From Luminiphilus sp. (GTDB taxonomy: Bacteria; Pseudomonadota; Gammaproteobacteria; Pseudomonadales; Halieaceae): DNA of 58,682 bases. Where the stretch lies: the NCBI GenBank assembly GCA_029253085.1, contig JAQXAF010000037.1, positions 1 to 58,682 of the forward strand. The letters run 5' to 3'. A program made the position numbers and the translations under genes. Positions 26,839-36,551 of the stretch are shown here, piece by piece. Under the pieces are notes generated by a model, which saw only the letters and a list, made by a program, of their open reading frames with translations, had not been told where the DNA came from and ran no database searches. Numbering within the stretch: the first letter of the stretch is position 1; every line of letters begins with the position of its first letter.

Positions 26839-28159
26839 ACGCGCCGTAACGGGCCTCAAAATCTCGCAGCAGCGATAGGCCAACAGGGAATAGCGCCCAC
26901 AAGGCCACGAGGTTTACCACCGCTAACAAACCCATCGTGAGATCGGAAAAACTAAAAATCGTGGCCATATCCTGCAAAGACGCCCATGCGATCAGGGCCA
27001 AAACCGCCACCCGAAAAGAGTTAATCGTAATTTTTGGCGAGATATTAAAGTAGGCAATACTGTTTTCGCCCAGGTAACAGTTATAAGCAATGCTACTTGT
27101 CGCAAATAAAACTAGAGCGATACTGACCAAAGGCTCACCGATCGGACCGATATGGGTGGCAAGGGCACGCTGCGTTAGCGCAATGCCCTCAATACCCTCT
27201 GCTCCAGGTTGATACAATGGTGACAGTAGAATAATCATCGCCGTGCAAGTACACAAAACAATGGTATCGATAAAGACGCTCAAACCTTGAATAAGTCCCT
27301 GGGACACTGGGTGAGCTACATCGGCAACGGCGGCGACATTTGGCGCGGTGCCTAAACCGGCCTCGTTAGAAAATAAACCGCGTCGAGCCCCCTGCATTAC
27401 CGCGGCAGCAATACCGCCTCCAATCACTTCCTCAAAGCCAAAGGCTGAGGTCATGATGAGTGCAAAGGCCGCGGGCACCTGACTGATATTCATGATGAGG
27501 ACAACGACGGCTAGACCGAAGTAGCCCAAGACCATGACAGGCACGACCACCTCAGAAAAAACGGCGATTCGACGGATGCCACCAAAAATAACGACGCTCA
27601 TCAATACGGTGAGTGTCATCCCCGTCTGCCATGCTGGAATACCAAAAGCTGACTCTACCGACTGCGTAATGGTATAGGCCTGCACCGCATTAAAGCCAAG
27701 ACCGAGAGTGAGTAAGAGCAATAGCGAGTAAACCACAGGCATCACGCGCCAACCCAAACCGTATCGCATATAAAATGCGGGTCCACCACGAAAGTCGCCG
27801 TTGCCAAGACGCCGTTTAAACAACTGTGCTAGCGCACATTCAAAGACGCTTGTCGCCATCCCAAGCAACGCAATGAGCCACATCCAGAACAAAGCACCCG
27901 GACCACCTAAGGTAATTGCGACGGCGACACCGGCAATATTGCCGCCCCCCACGCGACCTGCGACGCTTACCAGCAGGGCCTGAAATCCAGAAATACCGCG
28001 GGCTGCGCCAGCAGCGCGACTCACGCGAAGCTGCGCAAACATTGCAGTAAACAGGCGGATTTGCACAAATTTAGAGGCCAACGTAAATCTTAATCCGACG
28101 AACAAAAGTGTCGCTATTAGGACATAGGTCCATAACCAATCAGTTAATGTCGCCAACAT
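26747..28159 (-). CDS. Alanine/glycine:cation symporter, AGCS family
   Basis: Na+- or H+-coupled uptake of alanine, glycine or related small amino acids at the inner membrane. The 470-residue protein has about eleven hydrophobic segments and the family signatures GRVGGGNIAGVA (about residue 68) and GARRGLFSNEAGLGTAPN (about 258-275). The C-terminal 30 residues are hydrophilic and acidic. It follows the NSS symporter gene by nine bases and is probably co-transcribed with it. Confidence 0.93.
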   Translation of the reverse strand: MLATLTDWLWTYVLIATLLFVGLRFTLASKFVQIRLFTAMFAQLRVSRAAGAARGISGFQALLVSVAGRVGGGNIAGVAVAITLGGPGALFWMWLIALLGMATSVFECALAQLFKRRLGNGDFRGGPAFYMRYGLGWRVMPVVYSLLLLLTLGLGFNAVQAYTITQSVESAFGIPAWQTGMTLTVLMSVVIFGGIRRIAVFSEVVVPVMVLGYFGLAVVVLIMNISQVPAAFALIMTSAFGFEEVIGGGIAAAVMQGARRGLFSNEAGLGTAPNVAAVADVAHPVSQGLIQGLSVFIDTIVLCTCTAMIILLSPLYQPGAEGIEGIALTQRALATHIGPIGEPLVSIALVLFATSSIAYNCYLGENSIAYFNISPKITINSFRVAVLALIAWASLQDMATIFSFSDLTMGLLAVVNLVALWALFPVGLSLLRDFEARYGASTPVFDHSRMPEQDLDPESWPEAETPAKTE

Positions 28160-28168
28160 CTCGAAACC

Positions 28169-29515
28169 TCAGACCAGACCTGAAATGAGAATAAACGCAA
28201 TGGCAGGGACCGCCACGTAACGCACAAGCTGACGCCATATCGAATAAATAACAGGCGTAGTGCTGAGCTCATCTTCGCTGTGGGTCCTAAGCATGAACCA
28301 CCCCGCGAAGGTGGCAATAAGTAAGCCCCCTGTAGGCAACAACACCTTATCGGGGATCGCAAAGGCCACGTCATTAAAGTTAAATCCTGCCACGGTGTAG
28401 CCAGACCAAACACCATAGGACAACACGCTGGCAACGCTGCACGACGTAACCGCTGCGACAACCAAAGCTGAACCCACGTGGCGATGTAACGCAAAACGCT
28501 CGCTAACCCATGCCGTCACCGACTCTAGTAATCCCACCATGCTAGTAATCCCAGCAACCGCGAGCATAATGAAGAACAACGTCGCAAAAATATGGCCACC
28601 GGGCATCTGAGCAAAAGCTACTGGTAAGGTTTGGAAAATAAGACCGGCGCCACTAGCAATGTCTAATCCGTAGTGGAAAACCGCCGGAAAGACCACAAAA
28701 CCCGCAAGAAGCGCCACGAGGGTATCCGCAAGGACAACAATAATGGCGGCACGCGTAATTGAAAAATCTTTAGGTAGGTAGGCGCCGTAAGTCATCATGC
28801 CGCCCATAGCCACCCCCAGTGAAAAGAAAGCCTGCCCTATCGCTGCCAATAAAGTATCAGGCCCAACCTTGCTGAAGTCGGGGGTAAACAGCCACTCCAA
28901 CGTTTCCACAAAACCACCTGCAAAAACGTTGTAAATACTCAGACCAATAAGCAAAGAGAACATCAGCGGCATCATGACGGTTACCGCACGCTCAATACCG
29001 CCTTTTACCCCTGAGAAAATAATCGTACCCACGATCAGATTGCCCAATAAAGTCCAAAACAGCATGCCGCCGCTGTTGGCAAGCAAGGCATCAAAAGCTT
29101 GAGATGAGCTTTCGGCATCGACACCGACAAAGCCGGTCATAGCGGCCTTCGATAGGTAAGACAAAACCCAACCCACCACCACCGCATAGGTAACTGCAAT
29201 CGCAAATGCGGTAAGAACGCCCATCCCTCCCACCAAGCCCCAGTGCCTAGAGCGACCCGATTCCTCTGCGACACGCGCCATCGACTCAGGAGGGCTGCTC
29301 TGGCCACGACGACCAATAACAAGCTCAGCGACAAGGCAGGGAACGCCAATACAAAAAGCACAAAACAAATAAATCAAAACGAAGGCGGAGCCACCATTTT
29401 CGCCGGTGACATAGGGGAATCTCCAAATATTTCCCAAACCCACTGCAAAGCCGACGGATGCCATGATGAAGGCGAAACGACTGGACCAATGTGCATTACC
29501 GCTAGCAGCTGTCAT
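28169..29515 (-). CDS. Sodium-dependent neurotransmitter:sodium symporter (NSS) family transporter
   Basis: Na+-driven amino-acid transporter with the LeuT fold. The 448 residues have about eleven membrane helices, the count usual for bacterial members. The TM1 signature GLGNIWRFPYVTGENGG (about 25-41) is intact, including the unwound region that binds Na+ and substrate. The substrate cannot be assigned. The 207 bases upstream (29516-29722) up to gspN hold no supported gene and should contain this pair's promoter. Confidence 0.93.
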   Translation of the reverse strand: MTAASGNAHWSSRFAFIMASVGFAVGLGNIWRFPYVTGENGGSAFVLIYLFCAFCIGVPCLVAELVIGRRGQSSPPESMARVAEESGRSRHWGLVGGMGVLTAFAIAVTYAVVVGWVLSYLSKAAMTGFVGVDAESSSQAFDALLANSGGMLFWTLLGNLIVGTIIFSGVKGGIERAVTVMMPLMFSLLIGLSIYNVFAGGFVETLEWLFTPDFSKVGPDTLLAAIGQAFFSLGVAMGGMMTYGAYLPKDFSITRAAIIVVLADTLVALLAGFVVFPAVFHYGLDIASGAGLIFQTLPVAFAQMPGGHIFATLFFIMLAVAGITSMVGLLESVTAWVSERFALHRHVGSALVVAAVTSCSVASVLSYGVWSGYTVAGFNFNDVAFAIPDKVLLPTGGLLIATFAGWFMLRTHSEDELSTTPVIYSIWRQLVRYVAVPAIAFILISGLV

Positions 29516-29722
29516 AGCTGGACATCCCCTTCTGTAAAGTTATGCGCCCGTGTTGCGTCGCGCCATTTTTTCCAAGAATCAACGCACCGTTCTACCCATG
29601 CCAACAACCTATCAGCCTTTCCACAGGGCATAGCGACTGACGGGGTATCACTATTGATCAGTGGACTTACCAAAAAATTCACTGGATGGATCGTGCCGCT
29701 GGAAGGCTCAGAGCCTGACTGC

Positions 29723-30463
29723 CTAAAAGCTGCCCTCAATAACCATATCAAATCCAGTAGGTGTTGGGGCGGCCAATAGCTGAAGCGCGCCCGACAATTC
29801 TGGGTCTGTCGTTGCAGGCCCGGATAGATCAAGGTCGATTTCATAGTTGTTTTCCGCGACCACAACATCCCCTGTCACAATAAGCGTCCCCAATAGTGTC
29901 GTGACTTGCCCCTGCACCTTATTATTATCGTTCGATAACCTCAGCTGGTAATCGCCCAAGGGCACATCGCCGGCTGCGGCCGCCCAAACAGCATTTTTCC
30001 AGAGCAGCTTTCCATCAAGTGCTAGCAGCTTATCCGAAGCTACGGCGATTTCAGAAAAATCCGCAATGGCCCGACCACCAATATAAAGCGGTAAAAACTG
30101 ACGAATCAGACCACTATCAAAGCGCGCGTAAAAGTTTTTAATGACAACAGTGCCCGATAAATTCCTCGTGAAGGCGCCGGTCAGCTGCTGCCCACCCCAC
30201 GCCACTTCTATCGTGACCGTGGGTCGCAACAGCACAAGAGAAAGCGGCGACAAATGCCAATTTACCCTACCGAGAATCAAGGCTCCATCGTCTAATCGCC
30301 ACACGCCGCGGGCTGCTTCGCCTGTCCAGAAGGAACCTGAAAAAGCAGCAAGCATCAGCCTCTCTGGCAGTAATACACCCACCAGTCTTGCCGGTGCCTG
30401 CCATATCGAAAAGCAAATGAGCAAGCACACAAGGATTAGCCTGACACGTAAAGACGCTCTCAC
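29723..30463 (-). CDS. gspN: Type II secretion system protein N
   Basis: Inner-membrane component of the type II secretion machine, with a mainly periplasmic domain; the last gene of the gsp operon here. The 246-residue protein has an N-terminal signal anchor (about 7-25) and a hydrophobic beta-rich body with LSPLSLVLLRP and LSGALQLLAAPT, as in GspN. The start ATG overlaps the gspM stop by four bases. GspN is absent from some T2SS operons; its presence makes this one complete from C to N. Confidence 0.88.
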   Translation of the reverse strand: MRASLRVRLILVCLLICFSIWQAPARLVGVLLPERLMLAAFSGSFWTGEAARGVWRLDDGALILGRVNWHLSPLSLVLLRPTVTIEVAWGGQQLTGAFTRNLSGTVVIKNFYARFDSGLIRQFLPLYIGGRAIADFSEIAVASDKLLALDGKLLWKNAVWAAAAGDVPLGDYQLRLSNDNNKVQGQVTTLLGTLIVTGDVVVAENNYEIDLDLSGPATTDPELSGALQLLAAPTPTGFDMVIEGSF

Positions 30464-30936
30464 CCCGGATCAGCAACACGTATTGTTGCATTGACACCGC
30501 CCACGCCGCTGCTGCGCACAACCGCTGCATCGATAACCAACAGGCCCTCAGTAACTTCTAATCGATACAGCCACTTAACCAGGGCATCGTAATCAACGGC
30601 CTCGAAACGCACCTGCACCTCACCACGGCTGTTAGGTTGAAGTCGCCTAACCACGAGTCCTTCGAGCTTACTGATTCGACTGATTGCAGCGGTGAGACTG
30701 CTTCGATCGGAAGACTCCGCCGCAGAGCGGAGGGCAACAAGACGCGTCGCCTTCGCATCAACACGGGTCAGCACCTCAGAAGCTCGCTGATTGTTGAGTG
30801 CCATCTGCTGCCTCGCTGCAGATGCAGGCAGTATTATTAGCTGCACAACGACCCACGCAGCGACAGCGAGAATCATAAACAGCAGGTAAAGTTGCTCGCG
30901 CCTAGGTCGCCCGTTGAACCAATCACCCAGCATCAT
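30460..30936 (-). CDS. gspM: Type II secretion system protein M
   Basis: Inner-membrane partner of GspL in the secretion platform. The 158-residue protein has a short cytoplasmic N-terminus, one membrane helix (about 17-37) and a periplasmic ferredoxin-like domain with an internal coiled coil. Conserved landmarks include NSRGEVQVRFEAVDYDALVKWL near residue 102 and the LEVTEGLLV segment. It overlaps gspL and gspN by four bases each. Confidence 0.9.
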   Translation of the reverse strand: MMLGDWFNGRPRREQLYLLFMILAVAAWVVVQLIILPASAARQQMALNNQRASEVLTRVDAKATRLVALRSAAESSDRSSLTAAISRISKLEGLVVRRLQPNSRGEVQVRFEAVDYDALVKWLYRLEVTEGLLVIDAAVVRSSGVGGVNATIRVADPG

Positions 30937-32093
30937 AAAGTCACCCTAAGGCGCGCTCTGACCTGCGTATCCCGTTGTGAAGATGTTTCTAAGGTTGCGT
31001 CCAAACCGGCCGTATTAAAACGCTCTCGAAGGGCCTCGATCTCGTCATAGCTGGGTGCGAGCAAATCCAATCTGACCTCTCCGGCGCGGTCACTGTAATT
31101 GATGCTGCTAAGTGTCAGTTCGCTGCTGACAGCAATCGCTCGGCCAACTCGATCAAGAATTTGGGTAAACATCAGTCCTCTCGCCCCCACTGCGTATTCG
31201 GCAATCTGACGATCTAATTGCTTTTCCGCGTCGACCAGCGAGCCCTTGGGGTTTGCTTGGCGATAGCTCTCCTCGATGCCAGCACGTAGTGCAATATTGC
31301 CTTCTTTCAACCGCCAGTATTGGGCCAAATCACTGGCAACCTGCAAGACAACACCAATAAGCAGTGCAATCGCCAGTGGTTTCCAGCTTTGCCACCAGCG
31401 CCCTAAAGGTAAACTGGCCGCGAAGGCGCCTTGACGCATGTCGATAAAGTTTTGGGTGCGATCGACCAGCATCAAAGCGGTACCAAAATGGCCCTGACGC
31501 CATTGCGCGCGGCTGCGCAAATCCTCCGGCAACAGGGTCAAATCGCCTGTCTGCTCCCTGCCATAGACAATCAAAGTATCAGGGGGCGTGGACAAGGTGT
31601 TGAGTAAGGGGGCCAGCAGGTCGTGTTCTACCCGGGCTCCCTGATGCTGATCCCATCGAAGAAGAACAGAACGCGCCTCCACCACCAAACACACTTCACC
31701 CGGCTGCCAGGGCAATAACAACGCCTCAGGCAAGAATTGCCCCTCAAAGCCATCACCTAAGGACTTCAGCCAAGAGCTCATATCGGCCAGGGACGCCAAC
31801 GCCACCAAATAGCGATCGCCATCAATAGGGGTAAAAGCAAAATGCATCGACTCGATCGGATCAATTACCTCATCTTCCAGCATAAAGGGGAGCGACTGTT
31901 TGAGATGGCGATGCTCATCCGATCGGACTGATATTTGAGTTAATCTAGCCCGGTCCGCAGGCACAGCAAAGGCGCAATTTTTCCCTATGTCATCTGCGCA
32001 GTCGTCAAGACTCACAGCTTCTTGACCGGCACGCCATAGCCGCACGCCCTGTTCATCGAGTCTAAGAACACCTGGATTTTCAGACGCCGTCAT
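30933..32093 (-). CDS. gspL: Type II secretion system protein L
   Basis: Bitopic inner-membrane protein that recruits the ATPase GspE through its cytoplasmic actin-like domain. The 386 residues have the N-terminal cytoplasmic domain (about 1-235), one membrane helix (about 236-255) and a periplasmic ferredoxin-like domain (about 290-386). The motif LPFMLEDEVIDPIE near residue 68 resembles the conserved LPWLLEE region of GspL proteins. A 78-base gap separates it from gspK, the largest in the operon, so a separate ribosome-binding site is used. Confidence 0.92.
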   Translation of the reverse strand: MTASENPGVLRLDEQGVRLWRAGQEAVSLDDCADDIGKNCAFAVPADRARLTQISVRSDEHRHLKQSLPFMLEDEVIDPIESMHFAFTPIDGDRYLVALASLADMSSWLKSLGDGFEGQFLPEALLLPWQPGEVCLVVEARSVLLRWDQHQGARVEHDLLAPLLNTLSTPPDTLIVYGREQTGDLTLLPEDLRSRAQWRQGHFGTALMLVDRTQNFIDMRQGAFAASLPLGRWWQSWKPLAIALLIGVVLQVASDLAQYWRLKEGNIALRAGIEESYRQANPKGSLVDAEKQLDRQIAEYAVGARGLMFTQILDRVGRAIAVSSELTLSSINYSDRAGEVRLDLLAPSYDEIEALRERFNTAGLDATLETSSQRDTQVRARLRVTL

Positions 32094-32171
32094 TCTGGTC
32101 GAGCCTTTTCACAATCGACGTGGGTTTGTCGTAATCTTGATGAGAAGTCACCTTAGAGATCTTTGTATTTA

Positions 32172-33272
32172 TCAAAGTTCCCCCTGACTTCGGTAACGAG
32201 CGAAAACTGACTCGCGATCCCGTTCCAAAACACTGTACAAGTGTAGCTCTCTCTCGGCAATCTCTACTGAGGCAGACAACAAAAACCAGTCACTTCGCTC
32301 ACCGAGTAACGCTGTCAATTCGCCACCTTCTGCCCCCGAAAAAAGCACATCCTCTAGCAGCGTTTCTACAGAGAAAATGACGCCCGCTGCCCTAGCTTCA
32401 ACAAGACGCAACCCCTCTTCCTTAGACATGGGTTCAAGCAGGTCGTTAACTGGTAAGCTACGTAAAACCGTAGCCGATGCAGTTAAAATATTTAGGGTTC
32501 CACCCTCTTTCGGCCACACGGTTACAAAGGGCGCTAAGGCTCGATAGATTTCAGGTGTAACCCCCGCAACACTTCGAAGCTCACTGACACTTGCCAACGG
32601 TTGTCCAGCGGTTCGATAGGGAGGAATAAGGCGTTGATAAGCCCCATCTTCAGCGCCATTGACTAACCGCCGCGTGTCGCTATCAATAAAATCTACCACC
32701 GACTGCATAATACCAATCGCCTGTTGACGATCGATCTGCACATTCTCAAGAGCTCCCAAAAGCCGTATGAACTGCCGTTGAAGCGAGTTGAACTGCGTTT
32801 CTCCTGAGAGTTCATTAGACCCACCGCCCCCAGCCTCTCTATCTAAGGGTGAGGGATCGCCCATGGCATCGGTATTAGCATCGGTATTCGCACCGTTACT
32901 GGCACCAGAGTCGACCAGCCCATTGAGATTAAATCGCCCCTGAAGATCCTCTAAGCTGCCCAGTAACCAACCACCTTCTATGAGCGGGAAGGGTTTCGCT
33001 TTTTCTGCCCAGAGCTCAGTCAGATCATCTACCGGTTTATCTTGACTCGCATCTGACCCTGCGTCTAATTGCAGTGCGACGACACCCAGCGATTCAGCAC
33101 CGCGAAGATAGGCCCAGCCTTGCTCTGCAACAAAACTGTTGGTCCCACGCTGCAGCTGCAGTGCAAACTCTCGCTGCAAACCCACAATGAGAGCTGAGGC
33201 AAGGGCAAACACCAGCAGCGCCACAATGAGCGCAGCACCGCCTTGCTGTGCTTTAAAGGGGGGGCAACACAT
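32172..33272 (-). CDS. gspK: Type II secretion system minor pseudopilin K
   Basis: Tip pseudopilin that caps the GspI-GspJ complex. I chose ATG at 33272; a GTG at 33290 is the alternative. A short leader MCCPPFKAQQG precedes the hydrophobic GAALIVALLVFALA; as in other GspK proteins there is no Glu5 after the prepilin peptidase site. The protein of 366 residues includes an Asn/Asp-Thr rich and glycine-rich insert (about 125-160) partly made of a 12-base DNA repeat. It overlaps gspJ by 20 bases. Confidence 0.92.
   Translation of the reverse strand: MCCPPFKAQQGGAALIVALLVFALASALIVGLQREFALQLQRGTNSFVAEQGWAYLRGAESLGVVALQLDAGSDASQDKPVDDLTELWAEKAKPFPLIEGGWLLGSLEDLQGRFNLNGLVDSGASNGANTDANTDAMGDPSPLDREAGGGGSNELSGETQFNSLQRQFIRLLGALENVQIDRQQAIGIMQSVVDFIDSDTRRLVNGAEDGAYQRLIPPYRTAGQPLASVSELRSVAGVTPEIYRALAPFVTVWPKEGGTLNILTASATVLRSLPVNDLLEPMSKEEGLRLVEARAAGVIFSVETLLEDVLFSGAEGGELTALLGERSDWFLLSASVEIAERELHLYSVLERDRESVFARYRSQGEL
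32866..32889. repeat. gspK: Two tandem 12-bp copies inside gspK
   Basis: GCATCGGTATTA at 32866 is followed at once by GCATCGGTATTC. On the minus strand they encode the in-frame repeat NTDANTDA in a low-complexity insert of GspK. A change in copy number would add or remove four residues without shifting the frame. Confidence 0.6.
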
Positions 33273-33900
33273 AAAGACGCTCAATTTCACCCCAATCGCT
33301 TACTTCCAATCGAATCATTAACGCGGCAGGCAGTTTAATCATCGCATTCGGTTGAGAAGTATCGGCGAGCCAATTTTCCAGCCAGAGGCGACGATCTAAA
33401 TCTATGCCCCTGTTGATGCGTAAAGCACCGATTTCATCAAGGAACAGTAGATCAAAGCTCTCTACACCTTTAAGCAATGTCACTTCACGAGGTTCTGAAG
33501 AACCCGATCGATCAAGCACTGACCAACTCGCCCGAATCAACCGATCCTCCTCCAGGTAGTAGGCGACACGCTGTAAAGTCGAACGCGGCAAGTCAACGGA
33601 GTTGTGCCAACCGGCACGGGTCAGCGCCAACATCTGCCTAGCCAACGGGCCTCCCTCTAAGCCAGACTCTCTGCCACCAAACTCATCTAAGATGGGACGG
33701 TCGACGATTTGGCGGATATCCCTCGAGAAAACCTGAAAGGCGCGATTCATTGTGTTTATTTTTTCAGCTTCAGCACGGACTGAATCGACGCCAACGATGA
33801 CCGTAGACAAACTCACATACGCCAAAACTGCAATAACCGCGGTAATAGACATTGCGACCAGCACTTCAATTAGCGTAAATCCGCCTCGAAACTTTCTCAC
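33253..33900 (-). CDS. gspJ: Type II secretion system minor pseudopilin J
   Basis: Minor pseudopilin of the tip complex. The 215-residue precursor starts with GTG overlapping the gspI stop (GTGA). Its leader MRKFRGG precedes FTLIEVLVAMSIT, a type IV prepilin site with Phe1 and Glu5. The globular part carries the FSRDIRQIVDRP segment usual in GspJ (about residues 53-64). Confidence 0.93.
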   Translation of the reverse strand: MRKFRGGFTLIEVLVAMSITAVIAVLAYVSLSTVIVGVDSVRAEAEKINTMNRAFQVFSRDIRQIVDRPILDEFGGRESGLEGGPLARQMLALTRAGWHNSVDLPRSTLQRVAYYLEEDRLIRASWSVLDRSGSSEPREVTLLKGVESFDLLFLDEIGALRINRGIDLDRRLWLENWLADTSQPNAMIKLPAALMIRLEVSDWGEIERLYVLPPL

Positions 33901-34298
33901 GGTCGCCCACCCGGTGCTACAAAGGCAGTCAAGGTATGCAGCGGCTGTGTTCTGTCCTCTTCGATAGAGACCTTAATCTCGATACGAATAAAACCGGGTA
34001 TCTCGGTCGCCTGCTGTTCGATCCACCAGTACCAATCCCGCTCTGCTAACCGCGTCTCACCCAGTAGCTCACCCTCAGGAAGAGCGCCTTGTTTCGCGAC
34101 CACCAATCGCAACTCGCTCAGTCGATCTGTGGCCACCCAATTCGCAATACTCCGATTCCGCAGATACTCCGTGCCATCGAGTTGTTGAAATAGTGCAAAC
34201 AACAACGCGGGGACTGCAATAGCGACGATCGCCAGAGCCACCATGACCTCAACGAGGGTGAACCCGCTCTGCCTCAGCCGTTTAACGTTGATCGGCAT
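33897..34298 (-). CDS. gspI: Type II secretion system minor pseudopilin I
   Basis: Minor pseudopilin that begins assembly of the tip complex. The 133-residue precursor has the leader ending RQSG before FTLVEVMVALAIVAIAVPALL, with Phe1 and Glu5 of the mature protein, and the family's NRSIANWVATDRL stretch (about residues 38-50). Overlaps gspH by 17 bases and gspJ by four. Confidence 0.93.
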   Translation of the reverse strand: MPINVKRLRQSGFTLVEVMVALAIVAIAVPALLFALFQQLDGTEYLRNRSIANWVATDRLSELRLVVAKQGALPEGELLGETRLAERDWYWWIEQQATEIPGFIRIEIKVSIEEDRTQPLHTLTAFVAPGGRP

Positions 34299-34878
34299 CT
34301 AGCGTCTCGCCGGCTGCGAGCAAATTGAAATCACCAAAGAAACTCCAATCAACACTGAAAAGACGCTTCCCCGTATCTCGAGTCATCCACTCGAGCTGCC
34401 CTTCAGTGACCTCACCACTCGCAAAAAATACGATCTGAGGAGAAGGTCGCAAGTCAGGATCACGCTCACCAATTTCGACGTTAGGATACTCTGCTAGGGT
34501 CAACCAGAGCTCAGTATTTTCATCAAAAACAAAGGGGGCCAAAAGTTCACGGCTACCTCTGGGTTCAGCCCAGCCTTGGTCGTAGCGACGCAGCCAGTGA
34601 CCCGAAGTCTTGTCGACCCCTTTAACGCTCCTTTGCTCTAGATATAAGCCATGATCTACCCCTGACATCTCCGCCTCTGCTTGCACATAATTCATAAGTG
34701 CCACCAGGTGTTTGGCATCTTCCTTCAGCGCTACGGCCCCATCACCGCGGCCTACATTAAGGCTCACTACAGACGTCAATAACACGATCACCAATACAGC
34801 GATCAGTAGCTCAATTAAGCTGAATCCTTTTGCAATGAGGGGGCTACGGTCATGGAGAATCGACTGAGGTATTTTCAA
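34282..34878 (-). CDS. gspH: Type II secretion system minor pseudopilin H
   Basis: Minor pseudopilin of the secretion pseudopilus. I placed the start at TTG 34878, one base after the gspG stop; this gives 198 residues with an 18-residue leader ending IAKG before FSLIELLIAVLVIVLL (Glu23 is Glu5 of the mature form). The longer frame from 34977 would lie deep inside gspG. No better start exists between the TTG and the membrane segment. Confidence 0.9.
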   Translation of the reverse strand: MKIPQSILHDRSPLIAKGFSLIELLIAVLVIVLLTSVVSLNVGRGDGAVALKEDAKHLVALMNYVQAEAEMSGVDHGLYLEQRSVKGVDKTSGHWLRRYDQGWAEPRGSRELLAPFVFDENTELWLTLAEYPNVEIGERDPDLRPSPQIVFFASGEVTEGQLEWMTRDTGKRLFSVDWSFFGDFNLLAAGETLDADQR

Positions 34879-34879
34879 T

Positions 34880-35314
34880 CTAGCGCTGCTCCGAGCTCCA
34901 ATTACCCAAATCGGCGCTCTGGGTCTCTCCTCCCGGCAAACCGTCGGCGCCGTAGCTAAAAATATCGACTTCGCCATTTTCTCCGGGGAAAAGATAGAGA
35001 TAGTTGCGCCCCCAGGGATCCATAGGAACTTCCTGTAAATACCCCCCCGCTTTGAAATTACGAGGCTCAGGCGTCAAGGTGGAGGGCTCCACTAATGCCA
35101 TGAGTCCCTGCTCAGTCGTCGGATAGACGTAATTATCCAAGCGATAGATTTTTAAAGCTGTCTCTATCGCTTTAAAGTCTGCCCGAACCTTTTGAATACG
35201 GGCGTCATCTGCACTATTAAGCACCGTCGGTGCAACAACACTAATAAGCAACCCCATGATCACCAGTACGACCAAAATTTCTATCAGGGAAAATCCGTGC
35301 TGATGTTTCATCAA
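34880..35314 (-). CDS. gspG: Type II secretion system major pseudopilin G
   Basis: Major subunit of the periplasmic pseudopilus. The 144-residue precursor has the short leader MMKHQHG, prepilin site G/FSLIE and the hydrophobic EILVVLVIMGLLISV. The conserved GspG features follow: DFKAIETALKIYRLDNYVYPT (about 44-64), a GLMALV segment and the C-terminal DPWGRNYLYL with the calcium loop near DIFSYGADG. It begins two bases after gspF. Confidence 0.96.
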   Translation of the reverse strand: MMKHQHGFSLIEILVVLVIMGLLISVVAPTVLNSADDARIQKVRADFKAIETALKIYRLDNYVYPTTEQGLMALVEPSTLTPEPRNFKAGGYLQEVPMDPWGRNYLYLFPGENGEVDIFSYGADGLPGGETQSADLGNWSSEQR

Positions 35315-35315
35315 A

Positions 35316-36536
35316 CTACCTCACCATTGTGTTCAGATCGAATATCGGCAGCAATATGGCTAAAACAATAAGCAGTACTACGCCACCCATCAGTATCACC
35401 ATCATGGGTTCAAATAAACCCATGACAGTGCCCAAAGTCATCTCCAATTCGCGCTCTTGGTTAATTGCCGAACGCTCTAACATAACCTCTAACTCGCCAG
35501 ATACCTCCCCCGAAGCCACCATGTGAACCATCATTGGCGGGAAAAAATTCCCTTGAGATAACGCTTTATTCAAACTTGAACCTTCTTGAACATTATCGGC
35601 CACCTTCGCCGCAGCTTGTTGCAGCTCTCGATTGCTCATGACCGAACCGGCAATATGCAGGGCATCCAGCAAAGGTACGCCACTCGCCATCAGAATGCTG
35701 AGAGTCGACGAAAATCGGGCTGTATCAATACCCACCAACACAGTGCCGATGCCGGGTACTCGCAGCAAAAATTGGTGCCATTTAAGTTGTCGCCGCGGCT
35801 CCAATAATAGGCGTTGAATACCCACGACACTGAGTAACAGTCCCACCAGTAAATATACGCCCCAGTTTCGCAAAAAGTCGCTAGTCGCAATGAGTCCAAC
35901 GGTTAATGGTGGGAGTTCTTTCTTCGTATGCGTGAAGATACCGACTAATTCGGGCACCACAAAAACCATCAGCGCCGCGACCACACTTACCGCCACGCCC
36001 ATCAATACAAAGGGGTAAATCAGGGCTAACTTCAGTTTTTGCGCCGTGAGCTGCCGGTTTTCCGTGTACTCTGCGAGCTGCTCCAAAACAGGAGCCAACT
36101 GTCCCGCCTGTTCTCCAGCGTGCACCATGGCTCGATACATTTCGCCAAAGGCCTGAGGGTACTGAGCCATACCGCTCGCCAAGGTATACCCCTCAGAAAC
36201 CCGAGACCGAACTTCCAAGAGGATCGATTTTATACTGGGCTTGCGTGTTTGCTCCGCAGCAGCCTGCAAGCATTCGTCTAATGGCAAAGCTGATGCAACC
36301 AATGTTGCGAGTTGGCGTGTTATCAGCGCCAGCTCACTCGCGGAGAGGCCCGACTTGAAAAAAGTGAAGCGCGAACGCGAGCCCTTCGCTATCTTGACCG
36401 CCACACCTCGAACTTCAACCGGCCGCAATTTTTGCACCCGCAGCTGCGCACGCAAATGACGCTCTGAGTCGGCCTCAAGGACACCCTTAATTAAACGACC
36501 TTCAGCATTTAAAGCTTTATAACGAAAGGCACTCAT
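35316..36536 (-). CDS. gspF: Type II secretion system inner-membrane protein F
   Basis: Polytopic platform protein that couples the GspE ATPase to pseudopilus assembly. The 406-residue length is standard. Two GspF domains (about residues 70-193 and 273-395) each end in a membrane helix, with a third helix in between. The C-terminus MMVILMGGVVLLIVLAILLPIFD is typical. It follows gspE by 15 bases. Confidence 0.96.
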   Translation of the reverse strand: MSAFRYKALNAEGRLIKGVLEADSERHLRAQLRVQKLRPVEVRGVAVKIAKGSRSRFTFFKSGLSASELALITRQLATLVASALPLDECLQAAAEQTRKPSIKSILLEVRSRVSEGYTLASGMAQYPQAFGEMYRAMVHAGEQAGQLAPVLEQLAEYTENRQLTAQKLKLALIYPFVLMGVAVSVVAALMVFVVPELVGIFTHTKKELPPLTVGLIATSDFLRNWGVYLLVGLLLSVVGIQRLLLEPRRQLKWHQFLLRVPGIGTVLVGIDTARFSSTLSILMASGVPLLDALHIAGSVMSNRELQQAAAKVADNVQEGSSLNKALSQGNFFPPMMVHMVASGEVSGELEVMLERSAINQERELEMTLGTVMGLFEPMMVILMGGVVLLIVLAILLPIFDLNTMVR

Positions 36537-36551
36537 ATCAATGGCCTAACG

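Noticed and set aside
29512-29868. A 118-residue minus-strand frame between gspN and the NSS symporter, and a plus-strand frame 29243-29779
   Set aside because: Both overlap real genes in other frames, have unlikely composition and no ribosome-binding site. The 207 bases 29516-29722 are best left as intergenic.
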